Positions 1 through 7,988 of a stretch of 57,703 nt of DNA are shown piece after piece. Within the stretch, counting starts at the first letter, position 1, and each line of letters opens with the position of its first letter. The DNA is from Desulfotignum sp. (lineage in GTDB: Bacteria; Desulfobacterota; Desulfobacteria; Desulfobacterales; Desulfobacteraceae). The notes below the pieces were generated by a model. The model was not told the origin of the DNA, searched no databases, and saw nothing but the letters and a program-made list of their open reading frames with translations. Made by a program: the position numbers and the translations under genes. The DNA lies in the NCBI GenBank assembly GCA_011389575.1, contig JAABUB010000011.1:1-57703 (forward strand), written 5' to 3'.

Positions 1-239
1 TCCTGGAAAAAAAGACAAAAAAGCCATCTGCCTTTGACCGGATGGTTAAGGAAAAAGATTTGCAAAACAGTCTGACGCCTGAAGAAGCAGATGATAAAAA
101 ATCCGGAACACCGCCGCCGGCACCGTCCAGACAATCGCAGCAGCAGGAAACTGAACAGCTTCACCAGGATGCCCAGGTGAGAAGAGCTCTGGATATCCTG
201 ATAAGCTATGGAGTTTTCAAAAAAGTAAATGGCAATTAA
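1..239 (+). CDS. C-terminal end of a probable S41 (carboxyl-terminal processing) peptidase, 5' end outside window
   Basis: The reading frame is open from the left edge of the window (first full codon at position 3), so only the last 79 or so residues are present. What is seen is a Lys/Glu-rich, low-complexity stretch with a Pro run, ending in QVRRALDILISYGVF. Tails of this kind close deltaproteobacterial CtpA-type S41 proteases, where the residues after the PDZ and protease domains are poorly conserved. Such proteases often sit directly before a divergent polysaccharide deacetylase, which is the next gene here; the two overlap by 11 nt, so they are probably co-transcribed. No catalytic residue lies in the fragment. 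The call rests on tail similarity and neighbourhood only; any protein with a similar tail could explain it. Confidence 0.45.
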   Translation, partial: LEKKTKKPSAFDRMVKEKDLQNSLTPEEADDKKSGTPPPAPSRQSQQQETEQLHQDAQVRRALDILISYGVFKKVNGN

Positions 240-1410
240 AAAAAAGGGTGCCAAGAAAGCGGCGCCCAAGAAAGCGGCGCCCAAAAAAGCAGTGCCCAAG
301 AAATCAGTATCAAAAAAAGCAGTGCCCCAAAAAAAAACATCCGGAACAAAAAAATCGGTTTCTTCCAAAAAAAAGACCGGCACCTCAAAAAATATTGATG
401 TGCCGTTGGAATTAAAAAAGGTGCTTATCGGTGTTCTGATTTTGGTGGGTGTCTGCCTTACAGGTGCCATGCTGGCGGATATGTTTATCCGCCAGCCCGC
501 ACCCTTGCCGGAAAAAGTACCCAAGACTGCGGATAAACCTGCCCCCTCACCAGATACTTACAAACCAGACAGCCGGGATAAGCCTGCGCCTGTGTATGAA
601 GATATCAGTGAACTGCCGCCCAAAAAACCCCAGCCCGGGCTTATGGAAAAAAACGGGCACCCCATTGTATATGAAGTTTTTGAGGGCCTGGGGGATATTC
701 GAAAAGAACCTTCAGCTGTCAGGTCGCTGCTGGAAGATGAAACCATCAGAATTGCCCTGATTATTGATGATATCGGATATGATAAAAAAATTGCCATGGA
801 CCTGCATACACTGGAGCCGAATATCAGTTTTTCCGTACTCCCCTGGTCTCCATTCGGCCGGATCACTTCCAGAATGCTGGCTGACAAAGGTGCTGAAATC
901 ATGCTGCACCTGCCCATGGAACCAATGGAATATCCATCGGTGAATCCAGGGCCCGGCGCCCTTCTCACCAGTATGCCGCCTGATGTGATGATTGCCCAGC
1001 TGGAAAAAAATCTGGGGGAGGTCCATGGGGTGTCAGGGGTCAATAACCACATGGGATCCATGTTCACCACCCAGGCCAACCAGATGAACCAGATATTTAC
1101 CATCCTGAAAAAGAAAAATCTGTTTTTCATTGATTCCAGAACTGCGAAAAATTCCCAATGCCGCGCATCTGCGCGGCTGCTTCAGGTCCGGTTTGCCGAA
1201 CGGGATGTTTTTCTGGACAATGTCCAGGAGGTCGGCTATATCACCGGTCAATTTGCCCAGCTCAAAAAAATTGCCAAAAAACACGGGGCTGCCATCGGCA
1301 TCGGCCATCCGTATCCAGCCACCCTGGAAACCCTGAAGATTGAGCTGCCCAAATTAAAAGGAGAAATAGAGATCATTCCCGCCAGCCGGATGGTGCGGAT
1401 TCCCGGTTGA
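229..1410 (+). CDS. Divergent polysaccharide deacetylase family protein with a Lys/Ala/Pro-rich N-terminal tail
   Basis: The protein has 393 residues. Residues 1-55 form a strongly basic tail with repeated KKAAPKK/KKAVPKK units resembling histone H1 tails. Residues about 64-86 form one membrane helix, and a Pro-rich linker follows. The catalytic-fold domain starts near residue 172 with IALIIDDIGYD (175-185), then MLHLPMEP (about 226), GVNNHMGS (about 270) and FIDSRT (about 300), and ends with GIGHPYP (about 357). These motifs match the YibQ/divergent deacetylase family, a NodB-related TIM-barrel fold thought to act on cell-envelope polysaccharide. The single helix would place the basic tail in the cytoplasm and the domain in the periplasm. 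The start at 229 overlaps the preceding gene by 11 nt, so translation is probably coupled. Substrate and activity are unknown. The basic tail is far longer than usual for the family. Confidence 0.82.
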   Translation: MAIKKKGAKKAAPKKAAPKKAVPKKSVSKKAVPQKKTSGTKKSVSSKKKTGTSKNIDVPLELKKVLIGVLILVGVCLTGAMLADMFIRQPAPLPEKVPKTADKPAPSPDTYKPDSRDKPAPVYEDISELPPKKPQPGLMEKNGHPIVYEVFEGLGDIRKEPSAVRSLLEDETIRIALIIDDIGYDKKIAMDLHTLEPNISFSVLPWSPFGRITSRMLADKGAEIMLHLPMEPMEYPSVNPGPGALLTSMPPDVMIAQLEKNLGEVHGVSGVNNHMGSMFTTQANQMNQIFTILKKKNLFFIDSRTAKNSQCRASARLLQVRFAERDVFLDNVQEVGYITGQFAQLKKIAKKHGAAIGIGHPYPATLETLKIELPKLKGEIEIIPASRMVRIPG

Positions 1411-1455
1411 TGTGCCGGGGGTGGCACCGTCCGGCAACTGCATAAACATAGACAG

Positions 1456-1553
1456 TCAATAACATTCATGCCTTGGCGGCCACAACAAAATATGAAAGCT
1501 GTTAGCTTTTAGCTGAGTACTGATGGCTTAGTACTGATGGCTTTCATATAAAA
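1456..1553 (+). repeat. Dispersed structured element, copy A
   Basis: Ordered blocks are CAATAAC (1457-1463), CATGCC (1467-1472), CACAACAAA (1481-1489) and ATGAAAG (1492-1498), then a hairpin closed by CTTTCAT (1541-1547). Flanking bases extend the stem to 10 bp (1490-1499 with 1540-1549). The loop contains a 13-nt direct repeat, GTACTGATGGCTT, at 1517-1529 and 1531-1543. Copies B (16468-16558) and C (37207-37284, minus) keep the same blocks with identical spacings of 3, 8 and 2 nt. This copy lies 45 nt after a stop codon and about 55 nt before the thioesterase start, in the same orientation. Whether it is a mobile palindromic element or a leader RNA cannot be told from this window. Confidence 0.75.
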
Positions 1554-1608
1554 TTTTTATTGGTTGAAAAAATTGGGTGTGACATCCCGAAAAATAGACG
1601 GAGACGAC

Positions 1609-2046
1609 ATGCAGCAGATTTGGAAGCAACCCCTTGATATGAAACCCTTTGAAGCGATCATTGACAAAACCATTGTGGGCCATATGGGCATTGAATTTAC
1701 AAAATTCGGGCCGGATTTTATCTGCGCCACCATGCCGGTGGACCACCGGACAGTCCAGCCCATGGGCATCCTCCATGGCGGGGCATCGGTTGTGCTGGCT
1801 GAAACACTGGGCAGTGTGGCCTCTTTTCTGGCCCTGGATTCGGATCATTATTCCGTGGGCCTTGAAATATCAGCCAATCATCTCAAGCAGGTGCGCACAG
1901 GCCGGGTGACCGGCACGGTGCGGCCGGTACACCTGGGACGTACCACCCATGTCTGGGACATTACCATAGAAAATGCAGCCGGAGAAAAAGTTTGTGTATC
2001 CAGATTGACCATGGCAGTGATGCCGGTGGCAGGCAGGGATATCTGA
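1609..2046 (+). CDS. PaaI-family hotdog-fold thioesterase
   Basis: This is a 145-residue single-domain protein. The segment GILHGGASVVLAETLGS carries the HGG...E signature of PaaI/YdiI-type 4HBT hotdog thioesterases, in which the acidic residue on the central helix supports hydrolysis of the acyl-CoA thioester. The length is normal for the family, and these enzymes act as cytosolic dimers or tetramers. I chose ATG 1609 because GGAG lies at 1600-1603, five bases upstream. An in-frame TTG at 1564 would add 15 residues that do not resemble the family and has no clear ribosome binding site. The gene stands alone on the plus strand downstream of structured element copy A and converges on the PHP phosphatase. 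Substrate (aryl-CoA, DHNA-CoA or other) cannot be set from sequence. Confidence 0.85.
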   Translation: MQQIWKQPLDMKPFEAIIDKTIVGHMGIEFTKFGPDFICATMPVDHRTVQPMGILHGGASVVLAETLGSVASFLALDSDHYSVGLEISANHLKQVRTGRVTGTVRPVHLGRTTHVWDITIENAAGEKVCVSRLTMAVMPVAGRDI

Positions 2047-2128
2047 TCCAGGGGATATCTTCTTCCATTTTCAAGGCGTTGCCTGCAGAGCGCACCGGCA
2101 GGGTTATTCAATGACAGAGGTCTTTTTT

Positions 2129-2908
2129 TCAGGTAAGCATGTCCTGGATCCGGTCAAAATCCTGACCAATGGCTTCAGGGCGGTGGGCATCAGATCCCAT
2201 GACCAGTGCAATCCCTTTTTTCTGTGCTGTCTTTACAATCCAGGGTGATGGGTAGGGAATACCAATGGGATGCGCCATGGCACCCATGTTGATTTCCAGT
2301 TTCATTTTCTGGTCCCTGATGACATCCAGGGCATCTTCCACCAGTTCTTGGTACCAGGTATCGGTTTCATTGAAAAATTGGTTATCGGTATTGTATTTTT
2401 TCAATACATCCAGGTGTCCCACTATATCGAACCACCCGGTTTGCACCGCTTCCTGCAGGGTCTGGTAATATGCCCGGCAAAGGGCTGTGATATCATGGTT
2501 GAAATTTTTACCCAGGCAGGTGTGAAATTCAGTGCCGTTGCCGTTGACCAGGCAGGGGGTGCTTCCCACAACCAGGGTGTGAACCGATGCAATGGTGAGA
2601 TCCCAGTCCATGGATGCGATGGATGCAAGCCAGTCTTTGTGCTCCGGGATATATTCGATTTCCAGGCCGGTTTTCACGGCCATTCTGCCTTCGTATATCT
2701 GGTTTACCCGGCCTATCTCTTTGCGGTATGCAGCCATCTGTTCCATTTTCATGGCATATCGGGTGTCAAAGGGCAAAGGCACATGGTCGGTGATGGCAAT
2801 GGTGGTAAATCCTTTTTTAAAGGCGGCTTCAGCCATTGCAGCAATGGTGGTGCTGCCGTCGGAATAGGTGGAGTGCATGTGGGTGTCGCTGTGCATATCA
2901 AGGGACAT
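2129..2908 (-). CDS. PHP-domain phosphatase of the histidinol-phosphatase (HisK) type
   Basis: The protein has 259 residues forming one PHP domain. Metal-ligand motifs appear in order: HSDTHMHS with YSDG near the N-terminus, ITDHVPLP (about 39-46), GLEIEYIP (about 82-89), SVHTL (about 108), GHLDVLKKY (about 163) and the C-terminal GSDAH motif. They would hold a trinuclear metal centre. The family includes histidinol-phosphatase HisK/HisJ, the step that makes L-histidinol, so histidine biosynthesis is likely, but PHP proteins acting on other phosphates look alike. ATG at 2908 is preceded on the minus strand by AAGGACG at suitable spacing; ATG 2896 is an alternative. It is monocistronic and convergent with the thioesterase. 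No other his gene is in the window. Confidence 0.75.
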   Translation of the reverse strand: MSLDMHSDTHMHSTYSDGSTTIAAMAEAAFKKGFTTIAITDHVPLPFDTRYAMKMEQMAAYRKEIGRVNQIYEGRMAVKTGLEIEYIPEHKDWLASIASMDWDLTIASVHTLVVGSTPCLVNGNGTEFHTCLGKNFNHDITALCRAYYQTLQEAVQTGWFDIVGHLDVLKKYNTDNQFFNETDTWYQELVEDALDVIRDQKMKLEINMGAMAHPIGIPYPSPWIVKTAQKKGIALVMGSDAHRPEAIGQDFDRIQDMLT

Positions 2909-3327
2909 GGGAAACGTCCTTATACGCGATGATCAAGTCTAAAAAACGTGACCATCGCGTTATAATAATTGGTGATGGCATAATGGGCCTGGTATTTCAT
3001 GGGAGCGCACCCTATCATACCTTTGTGGGATTTTCACTAGATTCCTGTTACATCAAAATTACAGGGTGTCTGCATGCAAAAAGGTCGTTTTGCAGGGATT
3101 TTCATTGGACAATGGGTATTTCGTGCAGTTTTGTCGGGATATTGGCAGGGGCTGTTACTCTGCAGAACAAAATTTCAGAACTCCTGACATCTCAGACTTT
3201 ATAATGCAACATACGCAATCACAAAAAGGTGTCTTAAATTATGGTTGAGGCAAAGATTGCGTACAGGGCAAAACCAGGGCCAGAGATGACAGGCCTTATT
3301 ATAGCGTTACGGGTTTCGATATTGTTC
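2909..3327. other. Intergenic stretch with no convincing gene
   Basis: About 420 bases separate the PHP phosphatase from the tetR promoter. Short open frames exist, the longest coming in from the opposite strand of the phosphatase gene, but none shows a ribosome binding site together with a recognisable protein pattern. TATAAT is present near 2960 without a good -35 partner. I see no stable terminator, repeat or RNA gene. It could be a decayed gene or a regulatory region. Confidence 0.4.
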
Positions 3328-3361
3328 TTGACAGACCGGTATTTTGTAAGTAAGGTTTACT
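3328..3361 (+). promoter_or_regulatory. Likely tetR promoter with an operator-like inverted repeat over the -10
   Basis: TTGACA at 3328-3333 is followed after 17 nt by TAAGGT at 3351-3356, a plausible sigma70-type promoter. An inverted repeat, AGTAA (3349-3353) - GGT - TTACT (3357-3361), covers the -10. A TetR dimer bound there would block RNA polymerase, so autorepression of the regulator and the overlapping acyl-CoA ligase gene is inferred. The repeat is short and may be fortuitous. Confidence 0.45.
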
Positions 3362-3400
3362 CACCTTTTGTGATCCGCAATTCCATGCAAGGAAGCAGCC

Positions 3401-4006
3401 ATGAAACCTGTATGCAAAACCAGTCCGCCGGGCAGAATCAAGATTATGGCATCTTTTTCCACCCTGATGGGTACAAAAGATTTTCAGTCCATTACCATTG
3501 CTGAAATCGCGAAAAATGCCGGCGTGACAGAAGGGTTGATCTACAAGTATTTCAAGGATAAAAAAGATCTGCTCCACCAGGTGCTGCACCAGCACTTTGC
3601 AGGGTTTTTGTCGCTTGTCCAGGACCGGACAGCAGCAGAAAACACCTGCATGGAAAAGCTGGAGGCCATTGTTTCAGCCAGTCTTGAAAGCTACAACCAG
3701 AACCGGGTGTTTGCCAGGATCCTGCTGCTGGAGGTGCGCAACTCTCCGGCGTATTTTGATTCCTGTGCCTATGCCATGGTGAAAAAATACAGCAGGCTTA
3801 TCCGGGAAATTGTCTGTGACGGCATCGCAAAAAAAGAACTCAAGCCGGATACTGATCCGTTTTTATTGCAGAAAGTCATACTTGGGGCCATTGAGCATAC
3901 CTGTCTGAAACAGGTGATTTTTGAAAGAGAACTTGATGTGCAGGCCGCATCCAGCGGTATTATAAATATTGTATCTTACGGGGTAAAAAATAATGGGTGC
4001 CATTGA
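3401..4006 (+). CDS. TetR/AcrR family transcriptional regulator
   Basis: The protein has 201 residues. The N-terminal helix-turn-helix is clear: the FQSITIAEIAKNAGVTEG segment followed by LIYKYFKDKKDLL (about residues 29-60), the canonical TetR DNA-recognition pattern. The remainder is an all-helical ligand-binding and dimerisation domain without specific recognisable residues. The gene overlaps the acyl-CoA ligase by 14 nt, so the two are co-transcribed and the ligand is probably an acyl-CoA or fatty acid handled by that enzyme. A promoter with an inverted repeat over its -10 lies 40 nt upstream, which suggests autorepression. The start at 3401 has AGGAAG about 10 nt upstream. The family call is secure; the ligand is inference. 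Confidence 0.9.
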   Translation: MKPVCKTSPPGRIKIMASFSTLMGTKDFQSITIAEIAKNAGVTEGLIYKYFKDKKDLLHQVLHQHFAGFLSLVQDRTAAENTCMEKLEAIVSASLESYNQNRVFARILLLEVRNSPAYFDSCAYAMVKKYSRLIREIVCDGIAKKELKPDTDPFLLQKVILGAIEHTCLKQVIFERELDVQAASSGIINIVSYGVKNNGCH

Positions 4007-6194
4007 TATTGAAGCGGTCCTGGCAAAGGCTGCACAGGAAAAACAAAAACACATAACAGAAGCTGATGCCAAACAGATTTTCAAGGCCATGGGCATGCCC
4101 GTGGTCAAGGATTATCCGGCCAAAACACCGGAAGATGCGGCCCGGGCAGCGACGGCATCAGGATTTCCCGTGGTTCTCAAGGGCATGGGTGCAGCGGTTT
4201 TGCATAAAACAGAAGCAGACCTGGTGCACCTGGGGCTGACCACGGAAGCCCAGGTCTTGTCTGCGGCCCAAAGAATGACGGCCCGTGCAGGCAAAGATCT
4301 GGAAGGATTTTTAGTGCAGCCCATGGTTCAGGGAAAACGCGAACTTGTTGCCGGGATGTTCAGGGACCCCCAGTTCGGGCCGGTGATCATGTTCGGCCTG
4401 GGGGGGATATTCACCGAGGCCCTGGCAGATATTGTCTTTAAGATTGCACCCCTGGATGAGGCGGACATGGATGATATGCTGACCTCCTTTGCCGGTGCCA
4501 AGCTGCTCCGGACCTTCAGGGGAGAGGCTGCCTGTGATATACAGGCAATAAAAGCTGTTTTAAAAGGCCTTTCCGATCTGGCAGTCACCTGGCCTCAGAT
4601 CAGAGAAATTGATATCAATCCGCTGATCATTCAACCTGACGGTGCGCCTGTGGCAGTGGACGGGCTCATCATCACCGGCCCCCCTGCCGGGGAAAACGGG
4701 TTTTCCCCCCGCATTGACTTGAGAACACTGGGGGCTTGTTTTTATCCGGAATCCATTGCCTTTGTGGGGGCATCTGCTTCACCGGGCAAGTGGGGGCATA
4801 TGCTGCCTTCCAACACCCTGTCCCGGGATTACAAAGGAAAGGTATATCTGGTCAATCCCAAAGGCGGTACCATCATGGGCAGGCAGGTGTACCGGTCGGT
4901 TTCCGACATACCCGCAGATGTGGATCTGGCTGTGGTCACTGTGCCGGCCCGGCATGTCATGGACCTGATCCCGGAACTTGGGACCAAAAAGGTAAAAGGG
5001 ATGCTGCTCATCACCTCCGGGTTCCGGGAAGTGGGAAATCAGGGTGCAGCACTGGAAAAAGAAGTGGTGAAACAGGCACGAAAAGCCGGTATCCTGATTC
5101 TGGGACCCAATACCATGGGCATGTGCAATCCCCATGCAGATATTTACTGCAGTGCTGCCCATGCATATCCCATCCCCGGGTCCACCGCCCTGGTGAGTCA
5201 GTCCGGTAACATGGGCACCCAGCTTCTGGCCTTTGCCGAGCAGCAGGGTATCGGCATCCGGGCCTTTTCCGGATCCGGAAATGAGGCCATGGTCACCATT
5301 GAAGACTATATGGAAGCCTTTGAAGCAGATGCCCTCACCCGCACCGTGGTTTTGTATATTGAAAGTGTCAAGGACGGCCGGCGGTTTTTCAACAGCGCCA
5401 GGCGGGTATCCAGGAAAAAACCGGTGGTGGTGCTCAAGGGCGGCCGCACTGCACGGGGGGAACAGGCTGCTGCCAGTCACACCGGTGCCATGGCATCCAA
5501 TGCCCGGGTGTTTGATGCAGCCTGCCGCCAGGCCGGCATTATCCAGGTGGACCAGCCCATGGAACTGCTGGACCTGTCTGCGGTGTTTTCATCTCTGCCC
5601 CTTCCCCAAGGCAACCGGGTGGCTATCATGACCCTGGGAGGCGGCTGGGGGGTGATTGCCACGGACCTGTGCGCGGAATACGGGCTTGTGGTACCGCCTC
5701 TGTCAGAAGATATCATTGAACGTTTGAATGCTGTGCTTCCGGATTTCTGGAGCCATGGAAATCCTGTGGATCTAGTGGGGGAAGGCGATCCTGAGGTTCC
5801 CAAAACCTGCCTGGAGGAGCTGCTCAAGTGGGATGGGTGTGATGCGGTCATTCACCTGGGGATCCATGGCAAACGGGTCCTGGTTAATAACATGGCCAAA
5901 TCCATTGCCAAAACAGACCCCTCCATTTCCAAAGAACAGGTGGCAGCATTTAAACAGGTAATACTGGAATTTGAAGAAGGCTATACCCGGTATGTGGTGG
6001 AGATGACACAAAAATACAATAAGCCTGTTTTAGGGGTAAGTCTGCTCACCGATGCCCTCAGCCAGACCCTGTACCGGTATGAAGACCTGGAATATAAAGG
6101 GGTATTTTTTCCCTCACCGGAACGTGCGGTAAAGGCGCTGTCCAGCATGCACCAATACCAGCAGTGGTGCCGCATCCGGATAAACCGGGGTTGA
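3993..6194 (+). CDS. Acyl-CoA ligase (ADP-forming), fused ATP-grasp and CoA-ligase subunits
   Basis: The protein has 733 residues. Residues 1-225 are an ATP-grasp domain (ACD beta type), with GFPVVLKGMGAAVLHKTEAD, then FGLGGIFTE and a closing IREIDINPLI. From about residue 245 come the CoA-binding and succinyl-CoA-ligase-like domains (ACD alpha type): the YPESIAFVGASASPGKWG segment, LILGPNTMGMCNP, and AASHTGAMAS near residue 495, whose His is the phosphorylated residue in this family. The enzyme would interconvert acyl-CoA, ADP and phosphate with free acid, ATP and CoA. In anaerobes this conserves energy or activates short or branched acids. The ATP-grasp half comes first, the reverse of the usual alpha-beta order. 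It overlaps the tetR gene by 14 nt. Substrate range is not visible in sequence. Confidence 0.88.
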   Translation: MGAIDIEAVLAKAAQEKQKHITEADAKQIFKAMGMPVVKDYPAKTPEDAARAATASGFPVVLKGMGAAVLHKTEADLVHLGLTTEAQVLSAAQRMTARAGKDLEGFLVQPMVQGKRELVAGMFRDPQFGPVIMFGLGGIFTEALADIVFKIAPLDEADMDDMLTSFAGAKLLRTFRGEAACDIQAIKAVLKGLSDLAVTWPQIREIDINPLIIQPDGAPVAVDGLIITGPPAGENGFSPRIDLRTLGACFYPESIAFVGASASPGKWGHMLPSNTLSRDYKGKVYLVNPKGGTIMGRQVYRSVSDIPADVDLAVVTVPARHVMDLIPELGTKKVKGMLLITSGFREVGNQGAALEKEVVKQARKAGILILGPNTMGMCNPHADIYCSAAHAYPIPGSTALVSQSGNMGTQLLAFAEQQGIGIRAFSGSGNEAMVTIEDYMEAFEADALTRTVVLYIESVKDGRRFFNSARRVSRKKPVVVLKGGRTARGEQAAASHTGAMASNARVFDAACRQAGIIQVDQPMELLDLSAVFSSLPLPQGNRVAIMTLGGGWGVIATDLCAEYGLVVPPLSEDIIERLNAVLPDFWSHGNPVDLVGEGDPEVPKTCLEELLKWDGCDAVIHLGIHGKRVLVNNMAKSIAKTDPSISKEQVAAFKQVILEFEEGYTRYVVEMTQKYNKPVLGVSLLTDALSQTLYRYEDLEYKGVFFPSPERAVKALSSMHQYQQWCRIRINRG

Positions 6195-6262
6195 AACTTG
6201 GCCGATTTTATTCTAATGTACCCTGAGAGATGTCTGGAATCAATAATGGGAGGAAAAAAGTC

Positions 6263-7054
6263 ATGCAACAGCAGGTTACCGTATCAACACTGATGAAAAT
6301 GAAACAGGAAGGCAAAAACATCACCGCGCTGACTGCCTATGATTTTCCGTTTGGTCGGATGCTGGATCAGGCAGGTATTGACATTATTCTGGTGGGGGAT
6401 TCTCTGGGAATGGTGGTCCAGGGCAAACCAAACACCCTGTCCGTGACCATGGATGAAATCATCTACCATACTGCCATGGTTTCCCGGGGCTGTTCACGGG
6501 CACTGGTGGTGGGGGATATGCCCTTCATGTCTTACCAGGGATCCCTGGATGCAGCCGTGGAAAATGCCGGCCGGTTTTTAAAGGAGGCAGGCGCTGCCGC
6601 AGTCAAGCTGGAGGGCGGGGCTGATGTCTGCCCGGTAATCACGGCTGTGGCCAAAGCCGGGATACCTGTCCAGGCCCATATCGGCTTGACTCCCCAGTCG
6701 GTTCACCAGATGGGAGGGTTCAAGGTGCAAAGAGATGAAAAGAGGCTGCTCAAAGATGCACAGGATGTGGAGGCTGCCGGTGCTTTTTCTGTTGTTCTGG
6801 AAGGAATCCCGTCCCCTATAACTCAAAAAATTACCCGGGCCCTGAAAATACCCACCATCGGTATTGGTGCCGGCCCTCACTGTGACGGCCAGATCCTGGT
6901 GCTCCATGACATGCTTGGTATAAACGACCGGTTTTTGCCCAAATTTGTGAAAAAATATGCAGACCTGGCAGCAGAGGCAAAAAAAGGGCTGGCAGCTTAT
7001 ATGGATGAGGTGCAGCAGGGCAGTTTTCCATCGGATGAATATGAATACAAGTAA
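6263..7054 (+). CDS. panB: 3-methyl-2-oxobutanoate hydroxymethyltransferase (ketopantoate hydroxymethyltransferase)
   Basis: PanB transfers a hydroxymethyl group from 5,10-methylene-THF to alpha-ketoisovalerate, the first committed step to pantothenate and CoA. The sequence has the family hallmarks: [28 protein letters not shown] (metal-binding Asp), [35 protein letters not shown] and the [11 protein letters not shown] segment. From ATG 6263 it has 263 residues, normal for PanB. I chose 6263 because GGGAGG at 6248-6253 lies nine bases before it; the upstream ATG at 6230 has no comparable site and adds non-conserved residues. The next gene starts inside its 3' end, so the two are translationally coupled. 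Confidence 0.96.
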   Translation: MQQQVTVSTLMKMKQEGKNITALTAYDFPFGRMLDQAGIDIILVGDSLGMVVQGKPNTLSVTMDEIIYHTAMVSRGCSRALVVGDMPFMSYQGSLDAAVENAGRFLKEAGAAAVKLEGGADVCPVITAVAKAGIPVQAHIGLTPQSVHQMGGFKVQRDEKRLLKDAQDVEAAGAFSVVLEGIPSPITQKITRALKIPTIGIGAGPHCDGQILVLHDMLGINDRFLPKFVKKYADLAAEAKKGLAAYMDEVQQGSFPSDEYEYK

Positions 7055-7937
7055 AGCAAAAATAGATTTTTGTGTTATCGGGTGCGGTCGTGTGGGAACC
7101 AACCTGGCAGTGCACCTGGCAGGTCAGAGGTATCGGCCGGCTGCTTTTTACAGCAGAACCCGTGCCTCTGCACAAAATGCCGCGTTCCATGCCGGCGAAG
7201 GCAAAGTGTTTGAAAAAGCAGCAGATGCAGCAGCAAACTGTGAGCTGATTTTTATTACCACCCCGGATAGTCTCATAGCATCGGTATGTGATCAAATGGC
7301 AGCAGACGGCGGATGTAATGAAAACAGTGTGGTTTTTCATCTTTCCGGTGCATTGTCGTCAGAAATACTGGACTCTGCTCAAAAAACCGGGGCTGCCACA
7401 GGATCTGTGCATCCTCTCCAGGCGTTTGCCCCGTATGAACCCGGCCAGGCATCACCTTTCGCAGGTGTTAATATGTCCATTGAGGGAAGTCCCGGGGCTG
7501 CAGCCCTGGGACGAAAAATTGTGGCAGCATTGCAGGCCAGGGCCTTTACCATTCCAACCGAAGCCAAAACCCTTTACCATGCAGCGGCTGTTGTGGCTTC
7601 CAATTACCTGGTCACCCTGGAACATTTTGCTTTGACCCTGCTGGGACAGACCGGCCTTGATCAGGCCCGTGCCTATGAGATCCTGGAGCCCCTGATTCAG
7701 GGAACCCTGCGCAACATCGCATCCAAGGGAAGTGTGGATGCGCTGACCGGACCGGTGGTCCGGGGAGATGAAGCCATCATTGCCCGCCACCTGGCAGATA
7801 TTGACAAAAAAATGCCGCAGTTTTCAGCCATGTACCGGCTCCTGGGACAGCATACCCTGGATATTGCCAGGATGAGAAAGGATTTTCCCAAAGAGGCTGA
7901 CCAGCAGATTTCTGATCTGCTGAAAAATGATACATAG
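7035..7937 (+). CDS. Rossmann-like and DUF2520 domain protein
   Basis: The protein has 300 residues. The N-terminal NAD(P)-binding fold is shown by [20 protein letters not shown], then [14 protein letters not shown] and [12 protein letters not shown]. The SVHPLQAF segment marks the start of the DUF2520 part, a helical domain like the C-terminus of ketopantoate reductase and 6-phosphogluconate dehydrogenase. The gene overlaps panB by 20 nt (or 14 nt from ATG 7041), and the canonical ketopantoate reductase panE is not in the window. DUF2520 proteins recur beside panB in related bacteria, so a role as the ketopantoate reductase of the pantothenate pathway is attractive, but this is inference. 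Both ATG 7035 and ATG 7041 are possible starts; neither has a strong ribosome binding site, as expected for coupled translation. Confidence 0.85.
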   Translation: MNMNTSKAKIDFCVIGCGRVGTNLAVHLAGQRYRPAAFYSRTRASAQNAAFHAGEGKVFEKAADAAANCELIFITTPDSLIASVCDQMAADGGCNENSVVFHLSGALSSEILDSAQKTGAATGSVHPLQAFAPYEPGQASPFAGVNMSIEGSPGAAALGRKIVAALQARAFTIPTEAKTLYHAAAVVASNYLVTLEHFALTLLGQTGLDQARAYEILEPLIQGTLRNIASKGSVDALTGPVVRGDEAIIARHLADIDKKMPQFSAMYRLLGQHTLDIARMRKDFPKEADQQISDLLKNDT

Positions 7938-7988
7938 ATAAAACAGCACCCGTAAGGCAGCGGCAGGAAGGCTGGCACCCAATGGCGC

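Noticed and set aside
1456-1553. Integron attC site
   Set aside because: The element has a hairpin and short conserved blocks, but not the RYYYAAC/GTTRRRY core pair in the right arrangement, and no integrase or cassette array is present.
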